DNA of 64,000 nucleotides from Bacillus sp. (in: firmicutes). Its GTDB lineage: Bacteria; Bacillota; Bacilli; Bacillales; Bacillaceae_J. Position 1 is the stretch's first letter. The number at the start of each line of letters is the position of its first letter. This document shows positions 28,335 to 37,752 of the stretch, piece after piece. The translations under genes and the position numbers were made by a program. A model generated the notes under the pieces. It saw only the letters and a list, made by a program, of their open reading frames with translations, ran no database searches and was not told the origin of the DNA. The stretch covers positions 372,001-436,000 of the forward strand of contig DUSF01000035.1 in NCBI GenBank assembly GCA_012842745.1, written 5' to 3'.

Positions 28335-29087
28335 GTGCAAAGATATTTTGTGAAAAATGAGCAAATAAAGGATGAAATTATAAAAATTGCGGGTGAGGAT
28401 GCCCATCATATTTCGCGGGTAATGAGGATGAAGACGGGGGATGCGGTTATTTGCTGTTCAGAGGATGGCCAAGTTGCCCGTTGTGAAATCCAAGAAATAA
28501 CTGATGACTTATGTTTCGCCTCTATTGTAGAATGGATAGATGAGAATAAGGAATTGCCTGTATTTGTTACAATTGCCCAAGGACTGCCAAAGGGTGATAA
28601 GGTAGAGCTGATTGTCCAAAAAGGAACAGAAATGGGAGCCTCCTCTTTTCTACCTTTTTTTGCATCACGCTCTATTGTGAAGTGGGATGAAAAAAAGGGA
28701 AGAAAAAAGGTTGAAAGGCTTGAAAAGATTGCTAAAGAAGCAGCAGAACAATCGCATCGGACAAGGATTCCGGAAATTAGAGAGCCGATTGATTTTAAAA
28801 CGCTGTTAAAGATGAGCAGTCAGTACAAATATAAGATTGTTGCTTACGAAGAGGATGCAAAACATGGAGAAAAGAAGAATCTTTCTTCCGTTCTCTCAAA
28901 GTTAACTAAAAATGACTCCTTATTAGCAGTAATTGGACCAGAAGGCGGTTTAACAGAAGAAGAGATTGCGAAGCTACTTGACAATGGCTTCATTACATGT
29001 AGTCTAGGCCAAAGGATTTTAAGAACAGAAACAGCCCCTTTATACCTACTAGCAGCTGTTTCCTATCATACTGAATTATTGGGGTGA
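28335..29087 (+). CDS. rsmE: 16S rRNA m3U1498 methyltransferase RsmE
   Basis: 250 aa, SPOUT-class trefoil-knot methyltransferase. N-terminal PUA-like domain; knot motifs AVIGPEGGLTEEEI near residue 195 and SLGQRILRTETAPLYLLAA near 222. GTG start with GAAGGTGAAAG upstream; 21 bp after prmA. Confidence 0.94.
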   Translation: MQRYFVKNEQIKDEIIKIAGEDAHHISRVMRMKTGDAVICCSEDGQVARCEIQEITDDLCFASIVEWIDENKELPVFVTIAQGLPKGDKVELIVQKGTEMGASSFLPFFASRSIVKWDEKKGRKKVERLEKIAKEAAEQSHRTRIPEIREPIDFKTLLKMSSQYKYKIVAYEEDAKHGEKKNLSSVLSKLTKNDSLLAVIGPEGGLTEEEIAKLLDNGFITCSLGQRILRTETAPLYLLAAVSYHTELLG

Positions 29088-29091
29088 TTTT

Positions 29092-30447
29092 ATGCCATCA
29101 GTGGCTTTCTATACATTAGGCTGTAAAGTAAATCATTATGAAACAGAAGGAATCTGGCAGCTTTTTCAAGATGCTGGCTATGAGCGTGTCGATTTTGAGA
29201 AAATGGCAGATGTTTATATTATTAATACATGTACGGTAACAAATACGGGTGATAAAAAAAGCCGGCAAATTATTAGAAGGGCAATTCGCAAAAATCCTGA
29301 GGCTGTCATTTGTGTGACAGGCTGTTACGCACAAACGGCACCTGCTGAAATATTAGAAATTCCTGGTGTCGATATTGTTATCGGTACTCAAGACCGTGTT
29401 AACTTGCTAGAATATGTCCGTCAGTATGAAAAAAACCGGGAGCCAATCAATGGCGTTGGCAATATTATGAAAGCGAGAGTTTTTGAGGAATTAGATGTTC
29501 CCGCTTTTACAGACAGAACGAGGGCGTCATTGAAAATTCAAGAAGGCTGCAACAACTTCTGTACTTTTTGTATTATTCCTTGGGCGCGTGGACTATTGCG
29601 TTCCCGTTTACCAGAAGATGTGCTTAAACAAGCACAGCAATTAGTTGATGCTGGCTATAAGGAAATTGTTTTAACTGGTATTCATACAGGTGGCTATGGC
29701 GAGGATTTGAAGGATTATAATTTTGCAATGCTATTGCGCGAATTGGATCAAAAGGTTGACGGCTTAAAACGGATTCGGATTTCATCGATTGAAGCAAGCC
29801 AAATTACTGATGAAGTGATTGAGGTTTTGGATCAGTCTAATAAGATTGTCCGTCATTTACACATTCCGCTGCAATCGGGTTCTAATACGGTCTTACAACG
29901 GATGCGCCGCAAGTATACAACAGAGTTTTTTGTTGAACGTTTGAATCGATTGAAGGAAGCTCTTCCGGGTTTGGCAGTTACATCTGACGTCATTGTTGGT
30001 TTTCCAGGTGAAACAGAAGAAGAATTTATGGAAACTTATAATCTAATTCGTGATAATAAATTCTCTGAATTACATGTGTTTCCTTATTCAAAACGGACGG
30101 GCACCCCAGCAGCTCGGATGGAAGACCAAGTGGATGAAGATGTTAAAAACGATCGTGTCCATCGTTTGATAACATTGTCAGATCAATTGGCAAAAGAGTA
30201 TGCATCTAACTACGAAGGTGAGGTCCTTGAAGTCATTCCTGAAGAGCAAATTACAGAAGGAACTGACCGTAATGACCTTTACGCGGGTTACACAGACAAT
30301 TATTTACGTGTTGTATTCGCTGGAAGAGACGATATGATTGGTCAAATTGTCAAGGTGAAAATTACAAAGGCCGGCTATCCTAATAACGAAGGGGAATTTG
30401 TCAGCGTTGTAACAGACGAGGTTGAGAATCAAGTTAAAATTGGTTAA
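29092..30447 (+). CDS. mtaB: tRNA t6A37 methylthiotransferase MtaB
   Basis: 451 aa, radical SAM methylthiotransferase making ms2t6A at position 37 of tRNAs. N-terminal UPF0004 domain with cysteines C11 (GCKVNHYE), NTCTVTN and CVTGCYAQ binding the auxiliary cluster; radical SAM motif CNNFCTFC near residue 156; C-terminal TRAM domain. Follows rsmE by 4 bp and ends the operon at a terminator. Confidence 0.95.
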   Translation: MPSVAFYTLGCKVNHYETEGIWQLFQDAGYERVDFEKMADVYIINTCTVTNTGDKKSRQIIRRAIRKNPEAVICVTGCYAQTAPAEILEIPGVDIVIGTQDRVNLLEYVRQYEKNREPINGVGNIMKARVFEELDVPAFTDRTRASLKIQEGCNNFCTFCIIPWARGLLRSRLPEDVLKQAQQLVDAGYKEIVLTGIHTGGYGEDLKDYNFAMLLRELDQKVDGLKRIRISSIEASQITDEVIEVLDQSNKIVRHLHIPLQSGSNTVLQRMRRKYTTEFFVERLNRLKEALPGLAVTSDVIVGFPGETEEEFMETYNLIRDNKFSELHVFPYSKRTGTPAARMEDQVDEDVKNDRVHRLITLSDQLAKEYASNYEGEVLEVIPEEQITEGTDRNDLYAGYTDNYLRVVFAGRDDMIGQIVKVKITKAGYPNNEGEFVSVVTDEVENQVKIG

Positions 30448-30472
30448 ATAAGTAAATACACATATAATAAAG

Positions 30473-30511
30473 ACAGCAAGGTTGAATGGTTAACTCCTTG
30501 CTGTTTTTTTT
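30473..30511 (+). terminator. Terminator of the heat-shock operon
   Basis: 9-bp stem ACAGCAAGG / CCTTGCTGT followed by seven Ts, 26 bp after mtaB. Confidence 0.88.
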
Positions 30512-30563
30512 GGCATATTAAAATTTACATAAAAAACAGATATTAAAGAAAGGATGGATGATT

Positions 30564-31235
30564 ATGTTACAAAATATTGCCAATATAATTGACCATACAG
30601 CATTAAAGGCAGATACAACGAAGGAACAAATTATCAAGTTATGTGAGGAGGCTAAGGAGTATGGCTTTTTCTCAGTTTGTGTAAATCCTGCTTGGGTAAG
30701 ACTAGCAGCAGAACAATTACAGGGCTCTGATGTGAAGGTTTGTACTGTCATTGGTTTTCCGCTAGGGGCCTCAACGTCTGAGACAAAAGCATTCGAAACA
30801 AAGGATGCTATTGAAAAAGGTGCTGATGAAGTTGATATGGTAATTAATATCGGTGCTCTTAAAGACAAAAATGATGACTTAGTTGAGCAGGATATTAAGG
30901 CGGTCGTTGAAGCTGCTCATGGAAAAGCACTCGTAAAAGTAATCATTGAGACTAGTTTGTTAACAGAAGCAGAAAAAGTTCGAGCATGTCAGCTTGCTGT
31001 AAAAGCGGATGCAGATTTTGTAAAAACATCGACAGGTTTTTCGACAGGTGGTGCTACTGTAGAAGACATTAAACTAATGCGGGAAACGGTCGGTCCGGAT
31101 ATAGGCGTAAAGGCATCAGGTGGTGTCCGTGATCGTGATGGAGCGTTGCGGATGATTGAAGCTGGTGCGACAAGAATAGGTGCCAGCGCGGGTATTGCAA
31201 TTGTTAAAGATGAGCAATCTAATGTAAGTTATTAA
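30564..31235 (+). CDS. deoC: Deoxyribose-phosphate aldolase
   Basis: 223 aa TIM-barrel class I aldolase: 2-deoxyribose-5-phosphate to acetaldehyde and glyceraldehyde-3-phosphate, in deoxynucleoside catabolism. Seen: [11 protein letters not shown] at the start, [10 protein letters not shown] near residue 130, and the Schiff-base lysine in [16 protein letters not shown] near 155; KASGGVRD. The ATG at 30564 gives the usual length and better spacing to AAAGGA than 30558. In B. subtilis deoC sits elsewhere with nucleoside genes; here it is single, between mtaB and yqeW. Confidence 0.95.
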   Translation: MLQNIANIIDHTALKADTTKEQIIKLCEEAKEYGFFSVCVNPAWVRLAAEQLQGSDVKVCTVIGFPLGASTSETKAFETKDAIEKGADEVDMVINIGALKDKNDDLVEQDIKAVVEAAHGKALVKVIIETSLLTEAEKVRACQLAVKADADFVKTSTGFSTGGATVEDIKLMRETVGPDIGVKASGGVRDRDGALRMIEAGATRIGASAGIAIVKDEQSNVSY

Positions 31236-31259
31236 TAGGGGGCAGTGGCCCCCTTACGA

Positions 31260-32192
31260 TTACGCCTGCCTCCCATGTACCCGCATAATAAACTGCGCCA
31301 ACAATCCAGCAAGCGGCAATGCAATCATCGAAGATAGAACATTAAATATTACACTTACATGGGCAAGCTGCACGTCTGGTAAGCTCGTTAATGTCGAAGC
31401 AGCAAGACCAAGAAATTTTATAAACGGGAAGAATAATAGCACCCCAAAAATATTTAACCAAATATGGGCATATGCAGCCAATTTTGACTCTATATTAGCA
31501 CCGATGCTGGCAATAAAAGCTGTTACACATGTGCCGATATTGGCCCCAAGAACGATGGCGATTCCAGAAGATAATGTTACTAAATTTTCACTCATAAAGC
31601 CCATGATAATACCCGTAGTTGCGGTACTAGATTGAATAACCGCTGTTAATAACGTACCTAGTCCGACCCCGATTAAGTTATTTTCGTTTGACATTTCAAT
31701 TGATGAGTGGATAACAGGAATCGATGCAAGCGGTTTCGCAAGATTTTCAAACCCATTCATCGCAACAAAAAGACAGCCAAGCCCAAACAGGATTGCACCT
31801 ATATTAAAAGAAAGCAATTTTCTTGTAAACAATAATAACGCGCCAATAACCAAAAACGGCATAGTCGCATAGTAAATAAGATCAATTGTGATAAATTCAG
31901 TTGTAAAAGTTGTTCCGATATTTGTCCCGAGAATAATCCCGATAGACTGTTTGAACGTTAACAATCCTGCGGCAATGAAGCCGATGGTAAGTACCATAAC
32001 AGCTGAACTACTTTGTAAGATGGCTGTAATAATCGTGCCAATGATCATTCCTTTTAGTGGTGTGTCAGTCATCGTTATTAAAAATTGGCGCAACTTTTTA
32101 TGGGATAAATTATAAAGCCCAATCCGCATGACTGTCATACCATATAAAAAAATTGCAATAAAAATTGCAAATAGCGTAAAAATCTCTATCAT
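31260..32192 (-). CDS. yqeW: YqeW, Na+/phosphate symporter family protein
   Basis: 310 aa, about eight TM segments. Two copies of the PNaS family QSSS/QSST motif (TAILQSSSAVMVLT and TAVIQSSTATTGI), each followed by a GTNIGT or GANIGT loop (IILGTNIGTTFT, IVLGANIGTCVT), identify the NptA/YqeW family. Lacks the C-terminal PhoU-like domain of longer members. The frame extends further upstream (to 32318), but the ATG at 32192, after GGTGA, matches the family start. Confidence 0.9.
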   Translation of the reverse strand: MIEIFTLFAIFIAIFLYGMTVMRIGLYNLSHKKLRQFLITMTDTPLKGMIIGTIITAILQSSSAVMVLTIGFIAAGLLTFKQSIGIILGTNIGTTFTTEFITIDLIYYATMPFLVIGALLLFTRKLLSFNIGAILFGLGCLFVAMNGFENLAKPLASIPVIHSSIEMSNENNLIGVGLGTLLTAVIQSSTATTGIIMGFMSENLVTLSSGIAIVLGANIGTCVTAFIASIGANIESKLAAYAHIWLNIFGVLLFFPFIKFLGLAASTLTSLPDVQLAHVSVIFNVLSSMIALPLAGLLAQFIMRVHGRQA

Positions 32193-32407
32193 TTTTAAAG
32201 TCACCATCCTCACCACCCATTGTATGGACATGGTGCTGTGGACATGACTCCAACTTTTCGACAATTGGAAATTTATATTATTGGTTGAAAAACTAACATC
32301 TATATTATATAATGGCAAAAGACATGTCTTGTGAAAAGGATAGATGTACTATGTCTGTCTTCCATGTCTGTGGTGTTACTGGTTGTTCGGAGGGAGGGAA
32401 ATAGTTT

Positions 32408-32581
32408 ATGTCAACGACTCGCGTTCGTAAAAATGAATCACTTGAGGATGCTCTTCGTCGATTCAAAAGATCCGTTTCTAAAAATGGAACACTTTCTGAA
32501 GCTAGGAAGCGTGAATTCTATGAGAAGCCTAGTGTAAGACGTAAGAAAAAATCAGAGGCTGCAAGAAAGCGTAAGTTCTAA
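32408..32581 (+). CDS. rpsU: 30S ribosomal protein S21
   Basis: 57 aa, strongly basic: [33 protein letters not shown]-like middle ([12 protein letters not shown]) and a [12 protein letters not shown] tail, the standard S21 sequence. Followed 15 bp later by yqeY, its usual partner. A longer frame over the same bases (from 32331) is a shadow. Confidence 0.96.
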   Translation: MSTTRVRKNESLEDALRRFKRSVSKNGTLSEARKREFYEKPSVRRKKKSEAARKRKF

Positions 32582-32596
32582 GAGAGGGTGTTATTT

Positions 32597-33040
32597 ATGA
32601 GTCTTCTTGAGCGTCTTACTGACGATATGAAGCAAGCGATGAGAGATAAAGATAAAGAAAAATTATCTGTTATCCGCATGGTAAAAGCTGCTCTTCAGAA
32701 CGAAGCAATCAAGCTTGGTCATGACTTATCTGATGAAGAAGAGCTTACTGTTTTAAATCGCGAATTAAAACAGCGTAAAGACTCCCTCCTTGAGTTCGAA
32801 AATGCTGGTCGCAGTGACTTAGCTGATAAACTTAAAGATGAAATTGAAATATTGATTGTTTATATGCCTGAACAGCTTTCTGAAGAAGAACTTGAAGAGA
32901 TTGTAAAACAAACAATTTCGGAAACAGGGGCCATTTCAAAAGCTGACATGGGAAAGGTAATGGGTGCGATTATGCCAAAAGTGAAAGGGAAAGCTGATGG
33001 TTCTTTAGTTAATCGACTCGTTCTAAAACATTTGTCTTAA
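32597..33040 (+). CDS. yqeY: YqeY, GatB/YqeY domain protein
   Basis: 147 aa. Consists of the GatB/YqeY helical domain ([26 protein letters not shown]-type start, [20 protein letters not shown] near the end), which is also the tRNA-binding tail of GatB. Likely affects tRNA interactions; precise role unknown. ATG at 32597 after GAGAGGGTG. Operon with rpsU; ends at a large composite terminator. Confidence 0.93.
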   Translation: MSLLERLTDDMKQAMRDKDKEKLSVIRMVKAALQNEAIKLGHDLSDEEELTVLNRELKQRKDSLLEFENAGRSDLADKLKDEIEILIVYMPEQLSEEELEEIVKQTISETGAISKADMGKVMGAIMPKVKGKADGSLVNRLVLKHLS

Positions 33041-33053
33041 ACATTTCAATTAA

Positions 33054-33147
33054 GGGGCTGTTTCAAAACTGTCCAGCATCATTTGCGCCACCAATGCTTT
33101 TACTTATTGGTAGGCGGTGCTGGACTAAGTTGGAACAGTCCCTTTTT
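33054..33147 (+). terminator. Composite multi-stem terminator after yqeY (family B repeat)
   Basis: About 90 bases fold on themselves: outer arms GGGGCTGTTTCAAAACT / AGTTGGAACAGTCCC, middle TCCAGCA / TGCTGGA, inner CGCC / GGCG and ACCAAT / ATTGGT, then a T-run. Much larger than a normal terminator; shares segments with elements at 27170 and 38721. Confidence 0.8.
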
Positions 33148-33243
33148 ACTATATAATGTATATTCGTTTATACTGAAACTTAGCAGGTTATAAATACGTA
33201 TTATATGGCGTAGTCTAATATTTAGATGAAAGGAGGGGGTAGA

Positions 33244-34602
33244 GTGACGCGAGGGCTAAAATTACATTTAAATAAAATAATAGCTGTTTCATCATTTTTA
33301 TTTATTCTATTTATTCTTCTTTCACAAGTCATTTCCGTTTCTGTACATGCTAACGGGGAGAAAATTGTTTATTTCATTCCTGTTGAAAAAACGGTCGAAC
33401 AAGGACTTGGTGCTTTCCTTGATCGCTCGATACGGGAGGCTGAAGAAAATGGTGCTAGCCATATTGTCTTAGAAATGAACACACCAGGAGGAGCCGTGGA
33501 TGCGGCTATGGATATAGCCAAAGGTTTACGAGAAACGGAAATTCCAACGACAGCTTTTATAAATAAAAGCGCACTGTCAGCTGGTGCCTACTTAGCGTTA
33601 AATGCTGACGAAATCGTAATGGTCCCGCATTCGACGATGGGCTCTGCTGCAATTATTGACCAACAAGGGAATACGGCAGGTAAAAAAGCTGAGTCGATGT
33701 GGCTAGCGGAAATGAAGGCCTCAGCCGAACTGAATCATCGCGATCCTATTTATGCGCTAGCAATGGCTGATGAAACTATCGATTTATCTAAATATGGGGC
33801 TGGCGAAGGCAAGTTATTAACATTAACTGCAGAACAAGCATTAGAAGTTGGTTATGCTGAAAAAATCGTCAGCACACGAGCAGAGCTCTTAGATTACTTA
33901 GGTTTGTCAGGTGCAACGATAAAGCAAATGGAAGAAAGCTTTGCTGAAAAATTAGCGAGATTCATTACTCATCCAGTAGTTGTACCGATTTTATTAACAA
34001 TCGGAAGCTTAGGACTGGTGATTGAGCTTTATAGTCCTGGTTTTGGTCTTCCAGGAATTATGGGATTATCTTCATTATTGTTATTTTTCTATGGCCATAT
34101 GATAGCGGGGTTAGCGGGTATGGAATCAATTATATTAGTAGTGATTGGGATTGTTTTAATCATTCTCGAATTTTTTGTGCCAGGTGGGATTTTAGGACTT
34201 TTAGGTACCCTTTCGATCATTGCGAGCTTGCTTTTAGCAGCAAACAATATTGGACACATGGTTTTCTCTATTTTAATTGCTTTACTCGTAACCATTATCG
34301 CGGTTGTAATCTTATTCAGACGATTTGGTTATGAAAAAGGAATCTTTAGGCGAATCATTTTATTTGATTCAACAAGTAGCGAAAAAGGATATGTTTCAAA
34401 TGAAACGCGCTCCGATTTAGTAGGACTTGAAGGGATTACTGTTACACCGCTTCGTCCAGCTGGAACAGCTGTCTTTAACGATGATAGAATAGATGTTGTA
34501 ACAGAGGGCAGTTTTATTAGCAGTAATAAAAAGGTTAAAATAATCAAAGCCGAAGGCCCAAGAATTATTGTTCGGGAAATAAAAAATGAAATGGAGGAGT
34601 AG
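33244..34602 (+). CDS. yqeZ: NfeD-family membrane serine protease YqeZ
   Basis: 452 aa. N-terminal signal segment (about residues 10-35), ClpP/crotonase-like protease domain with NTPGGAVDAA and the nucleophile serine in NKSALSAGAYLAL near residue 110, four to five TM segments (about 245-370), and a C-terminal NfeD OB domain. Belongs to the NfeD-1b type that partners flotillins and sits next to floA here. GTG at 33244 after AAAGGAGGGGG; the ATG at 33226 is upstream of that site. Confidence 0.92.
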   Translation: MTRGLKLHLNKIIAVSSFLFILFILLSQVISVSVHANGEKIVYFIPVEKTVEQGLGAFLDRSIREAEENGASHIVLEMNTPGGAVDAAMDIAKGLRETEIPTTAFINKSALSAGAYLALNADEIVMVPHSTMGSAAIIDQQGNTAGKKAESMWLAEMKASAELNHRDPIYALAMADETIDLSKYGAGEGKLLTLTAEQALEVGYAEKIVSTRAELLDYLGLSGATIKQMEESFAEKLARFITHPVVVPILLTIGSLGLVIELYSPGFGLPGIMGLSSLLLFFYGHMIAGLAGMESIILVVIGIVLIILEFFVPGGILGLLGTLSIIASLLLAANNIGHMVFSILIALLVTIIAVVILFRRFGYEKGIFRRIILFDSTSSEKGYVSNETRSDLVGLEGITVTPLRPAGTAVFNDDRIDVVTEGSFISSNKKVKIIKAEGPRIIVREIKNEMEE

Positions 34603-34605
34603 ATC

Positions 34606-35595
34606 ATGATTACACAAGGGACAGTCTTTTTATTATTACTTGTTGGACTTATTATTATCGCTTTATCTGTACTATTTACTTTTGTGCCAGTGATGCTATG
34701 GATTTCAGCACTGGCTTCAGGTGTGAGGGTAAGTATTTTCACACTAATTGGAATGAGGCTACGTCGCGTTATTCCAAGTCGGGTCATTAATCCATTAATT
34801 AAAGCGGTTAAAGCAGGACTAAATATAAACACAAACCAGCTTGAAAGCCATTATTTAGCTGGTGGTAATGTTGATAGGGTTGTAAATGCGTTAATTGCTG
34901 CTCATCGTGCCAATATTGAGCTTACTTTTGAGCGTGGTGCGGCGATTGATCTTGCAGGCCGTGATGTTTTAGAAGCTGTGCAAATGAGCGTTAATCCAAA
35001 AGTTATTGAAACACCATTCATTTCAGGTGTTGCCATGGATGGGATTGAAGTAAAGGCAAAAGCAAGAATAACAGTTCGAGCCAATATTGACCGTCTAGTC
35101 GGTGGTGCTGGTGAGGATACCGTTATCGCACGTGTAGGCGAAGGAATCGTTTCTACCATCGGTTCCCAATTAGATCATAAAAAGGTATTAGAAAACCCTG
35201 ATATGATTTCACAAACGGTCTTAACAAAAGGTCTTGATGCTGGTACAGCTTTTGAAATCTTATCAATTGATATTGCTGATATTGACATCGGCAAAAACAT
35301 CGGTGCAGGCTTACAAACAGACCAAGCTGAAGCAGATAAAAAGATTGCCCAAGCAAAGGCTGAAGAACGCCGCGCAATGGCTGTCGCCCAAGAACAAGAA
35401 ATGAAGGCAAAAGTTGAAGAAATGAAAGCGAAGGTTGTCGAAGCGGAAGCACAAGTACCGCTTGCAATGGCGGAAGCACTTCGTTCCGGAAACATCGGTG
35501 TGATGGATTATATGAACATTAAAAACATTAGCGCTGATACGGATATGAGGGACTCTATTGGTCGAATCTCTAAAGATGACGAAGAAGGAATGTAA
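34606..35595 (+). CDS. floA: Flotillin-like protein FloA
   Basis: 329 aa. N-terminal membrane hairpin (residues about 5-45), SPFH-like domain, and an Ala/Glu/Lys coiled coil ([19 protein letters not shown], about 245-300). Organises membrane microdomains. Starts 3 bp after yqeZ; the yqeZ-floA-yqfB order equals that of B. subtilis, where SigW controls it. Confidence 0.95.
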   Translation: MITQGTVFLLLLVGLIIIALSVLFTFVPVMLWISALASGVRVSIFTLIGMRLRRVIPSRVINPLIKAVKAGLNINTNQLESHYLAGGNVDRVVNALIAAHRANIELTFERGAAIDLAGRDVLEAVQMSVNPKVIETPFISGVAMDGIEVKAKARITVRANIDRLVGGAGEDTVIARVGEGIVSTIGSQLDHKKVLENPDMISQTVLTKGLDAGTAFEILSIDIADIDIGKNIGAGLQTDQAEADKKIAQAKAEERRAMAVAQEQEMKAKVEEMKAKVVEAEAQVPLAMAEALRSGNIGVMDYMNIKNISADTDMRDSIGRISKDDEEGM

Positions 35596-35597
35596 AG

Positions 35598-36086
35598 ATG
35601 GGTTCATTTTTTGAATTTATATTCGGAAATATTGGATTTTTGATTGTTATCATTGGGGCAATTGCGAGCTTTTTAAAACGGGCAAATGAAAACCAAAAGC
35701 AAAGCCAAAAACAATCGTCACGAGATAAAAGGGTTAAACCTTTTATCCCGTCATTAGGGGATTTACTTGAGGAAATAAATAAACCACAAGAAGAACAAAA
35801 GCAAAAACCAACCATGTATACAGCGACGAAACGAGTGCCACAGATTGAACAAACAGTTGAAGAAGAAGTTCGACTAGAAGCTCCACCAATTGAAATGACA
35901 CCAAACCCATATCTAGGAAAGCTACGTGAACTCGAAAAAAAGAAGCAGCATATCAATGTTGACGCAGGCATGATTTATTCTAAAATAAACAAAAAAGAAG
36001 TCATCAATGGCATCATTTGGGGAGAAATTCTCGGCCCCCCACGCGCTAAGAAAAAACATTCATATTCCAATCTTAAAAGAGGCTAA
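35598..36086 (+). CDS. yqfB: YqfB-like single-pass membrane protein
   Basis: 162 aa. One N-terminal TM (IGFLIVIIGAIASFL), a long polar, Gln/Lys/Glu-rich middle and a basic C-terminus. Third gene of the yqeZ-floA cluster, starting 2 bp after floA, so assigned YqfB by position; sequence similarity to B. subtilis YqfB was not verified. Function unknown. Its stop codon lies inside the left arm of the following terminator. Confidence 0.7.
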   Translation: MGSFFEFIFGNIGFLIVIIGAIASFLKRANENQKQSQKQSSRDKRVKPFIPSLGDLLEEINKPQEEQKQKPTMYTATKRVPQIEQTVEEEVRLEAPPIEMTPNPYLGKLRELEKKKQHINVDAGMIYSKINKKEVINGIIWGEILGPPRAKKKHSYSNLKRG

Positions 36087-36110
36087 GCATTCGCTTAAGG
36101 CCTCTTTTTT
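36075..36110 (+). terminator. Terminator overlapping the yqfB stop codon
   Basis: AAAAGAGG-TAAGC / GCTTA-CCTCTTTTTT; the left arm includes the last codons and stop of yqfB. Confidence 0.8.
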
Positions 36111-36141
36111 TGTACTATCCAAATTAATATTTTCATGTAGA

Positions 36142-36197
36142 CAGTATAAGAAAGACATCGAAATTTTCTATTATGGGAAAATTTCGTGTTTTTCTAA
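36142..36197. repeat. Dispersed palindrome (family A), copy 2
   Basis: Same ends as the copy at 27246-27303 (CAGTATAAGAAAGACATCGA ... TTTCTAA), but with an AT-rich inner stem (AAATTTTC/GAAAATTT). Lies between yqfB and yqfC. Confidence 0.65.
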
Positions 36198-36249
36198 TGC
36201 TAAAACCTGCTGTTTGTTCATAAACATGAAAGGAGAGGGGGTCCTAGTA

Positions 36250-36540
36250 ATGAGAAAGTTTAGACAACAACTAAAAAAATGGATAACCCAAAAAATGGAA
36301 CTTCCTGCAGATGTCATGATGGATCTCCCAAGGATCACGATGATTGGTCAAATTCATATATATATTGAAAACCATCGGGGATTGCTCCAATTTTCTGATA
36401 ATGAATTACGTCTTCTTTTAAAACAAGGACAATTGCTTGTAAAAGGTGAGCAATTTGTTCTTAGAACGATGCTCCCTGAAGAAATCTTGCTTGAAGGGAA
36501 AATTGACCAAGTAATCTATTTAGACGAACCTGGTAAATGA
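36250..36540 (+). CDS. yqfC: Sporulation protein YqfC
   Basis: 96 aa YabP/YqfC family: MELPADVMMDLPRITMIGQIHIYIENHRG is the domain core. In B. subtilis part of the SigE regulon, co-transcribed with yqfD. ATG at 36250 after GGAGAGGGGG; the frame continues upstream through the terminator region to 36007, which is not coding. 18 bp ahead of yqfD. Confidence 0.9.
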   Translation: MRKFRQQLKKWITQKMELPADVMMDLPRITMIGQIHIYIENHRGLLQFSDNELRLLLKQGQLLVKGEQFVLRTMLPEEILLEGKIDQVIYLDEPGK

Positions 36541-36558
36541 GGGAAGGAGATCTATGTA

Positions 36559-37749
36559 ATGAAAAATAAATGGACCAACTATTTTTCAGGCTATGTCAAA
36601 ATAAAAGTCACTGGAAAATTAATTGAACCATTCCTAAACAACTGTGTTAGGGAAAATGTCGTAATCTGGGATTTAAAAAGACAGGGAACGACAACCGTTA
36701 CAGGCTATTTAAAGCTTGAAGATATACATAAGCTTCGAAAAATTATTCGAAAAAGTGATTGTAAACTTAAATTTATTGGGCGCATTGGGCTGCCGTTTTT
36801 AATAAAAAAAATGATTACCAATAGTGGTTTTGTTCTTGGGATTGTAGCCGCATTAATGATTACAATCTTATTATCAAATACGGTTTGGAATATTGAAGTA
36901 GTGGGCGCTAACCCTAAATTAGAGCATGAGCTTAGAAAAGAATTAACTTTAATGGGGATTAAACGAGGGAAGCTGCAATTTTCCCTGCCAGGAATTGAAC
37001 AAATCCAAGATGAACTTACAGATAAATTTTCTTCTTCAATCACATGGGTAGGGGTCAGCTTGAATGGTACGACCTACCAATTTGAAGTGGTTGAGAAAAA
37101 AATAGCCGAAAAGCCGGAATTCGTTAGCCCTAGACATTTAGTAGCGAAGAAAAAAGCGGTCATTTATGATTATTATGTGGAACAAGGACAACCTATTATA
37201 AAAATAAATGATTTTGTGAGGCCAGGGCAGCTGCTAGTTTCAGGCGTAATTGGCAAAGAAGGAAAGACAGAGATTATTGCGGCAAAAGGGAAAGTTTTTG
37301 GTGAAATTTGGTACAAGTCTCATATCGCTGTACCGCTTGAAACGACCTTTACTGTTTTAACAGGGAACAGTATTACAAAGCATTCCTTAGGAATTTTTCG
37401 CATAAACATTCCAATCTGGGGTTTTGAAAAGATTGAATATGCAAATTACAAGACTGAAACTGTCGATAAAGAGATTAAATTTCTTAAATGGAATTTACCG
37501 CTTGTTTATCGCAAGCAAATTATTAGGGAAGAAGAAGAACATGTTAGAAAATATGATAAACAAACGGCAATTGCGATTGCGAAAAAAACAGCGCGAACTT
37601 CATTAAAAGCAAAATTAGGGGAAGAAGCTGTTATAAAAGGAGAAAATGTTTTGCACCAATCAGTGGACCATGGTAAAGTTAAATTAATGATACACTACCA
37701 AGTAATCGAAGATATCGCATTACCACAACCTATTATCCAAGGAGACTAA
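36559..37749 (+). CDS. yqfD: Sporulation protein YqfD
   Basis: 396 aa. Soluble N-terminal part (about 1-90), one TM (FVLGIVAALMITILLSNTVWNIEV, about 92-115), then an extracytoplasmic region with repeated beta-rich segments and Lys-rich C-terminus. Related to SpoIV-type/YqfD proteins needed for efficient sporulation; biochemical role not known. AAGGAG ribosome binding site. Operon yqfC-yqfD-phoH. Confidence 0.92.
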   Translation: MKNKWTNYFSGYVKIKVTGKLIEPFLNNCVRENVVIWDLKRQGTTTVTGYLKLEDIHKLRKIIRKSDCKLKFIGRIGLPFLIKKMITNSGFVLGIVAALMITILLSNTVWNIEVVGANPKLEHELRKELTLMGIKRGKLQFSLPGIEQIQDELTDKFSSSITWVGVSLNGTTYQFEVVEKKIAEKPEFVSPRHLVAKKKAVIYDYYVEQGQPIIKINDFVRPGQLLVSGVIGKEGKTEIIAAKGKVFGEIWYKSHIAVPLETTFTVLTGNSITKHSLGIFRINIPIWGFEKIEYANYKTETVDKEIKFLKWNLPLVYRKQIIREEEEHVRKYDKQTAIAIAKKTARTSLKAKLGEEAVIKGENVLHQSVDHGKVKLMIHYQVIEDIALPQPIIQGD

Positions 37750-37752
37750 ATA

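Noticed and set aside
32331-32537. 68-codon frame upstream of yqeY
   Set aside because: Out of frame with rpsU, whose S21 sequence is unmistakable.
36007-36249. Upstream extension of yqfC
   Set aside because: It overlaps yqfB, the terminator and a dispersed palindrome; the ATG at 36250 has the ribosome binding site and family start.
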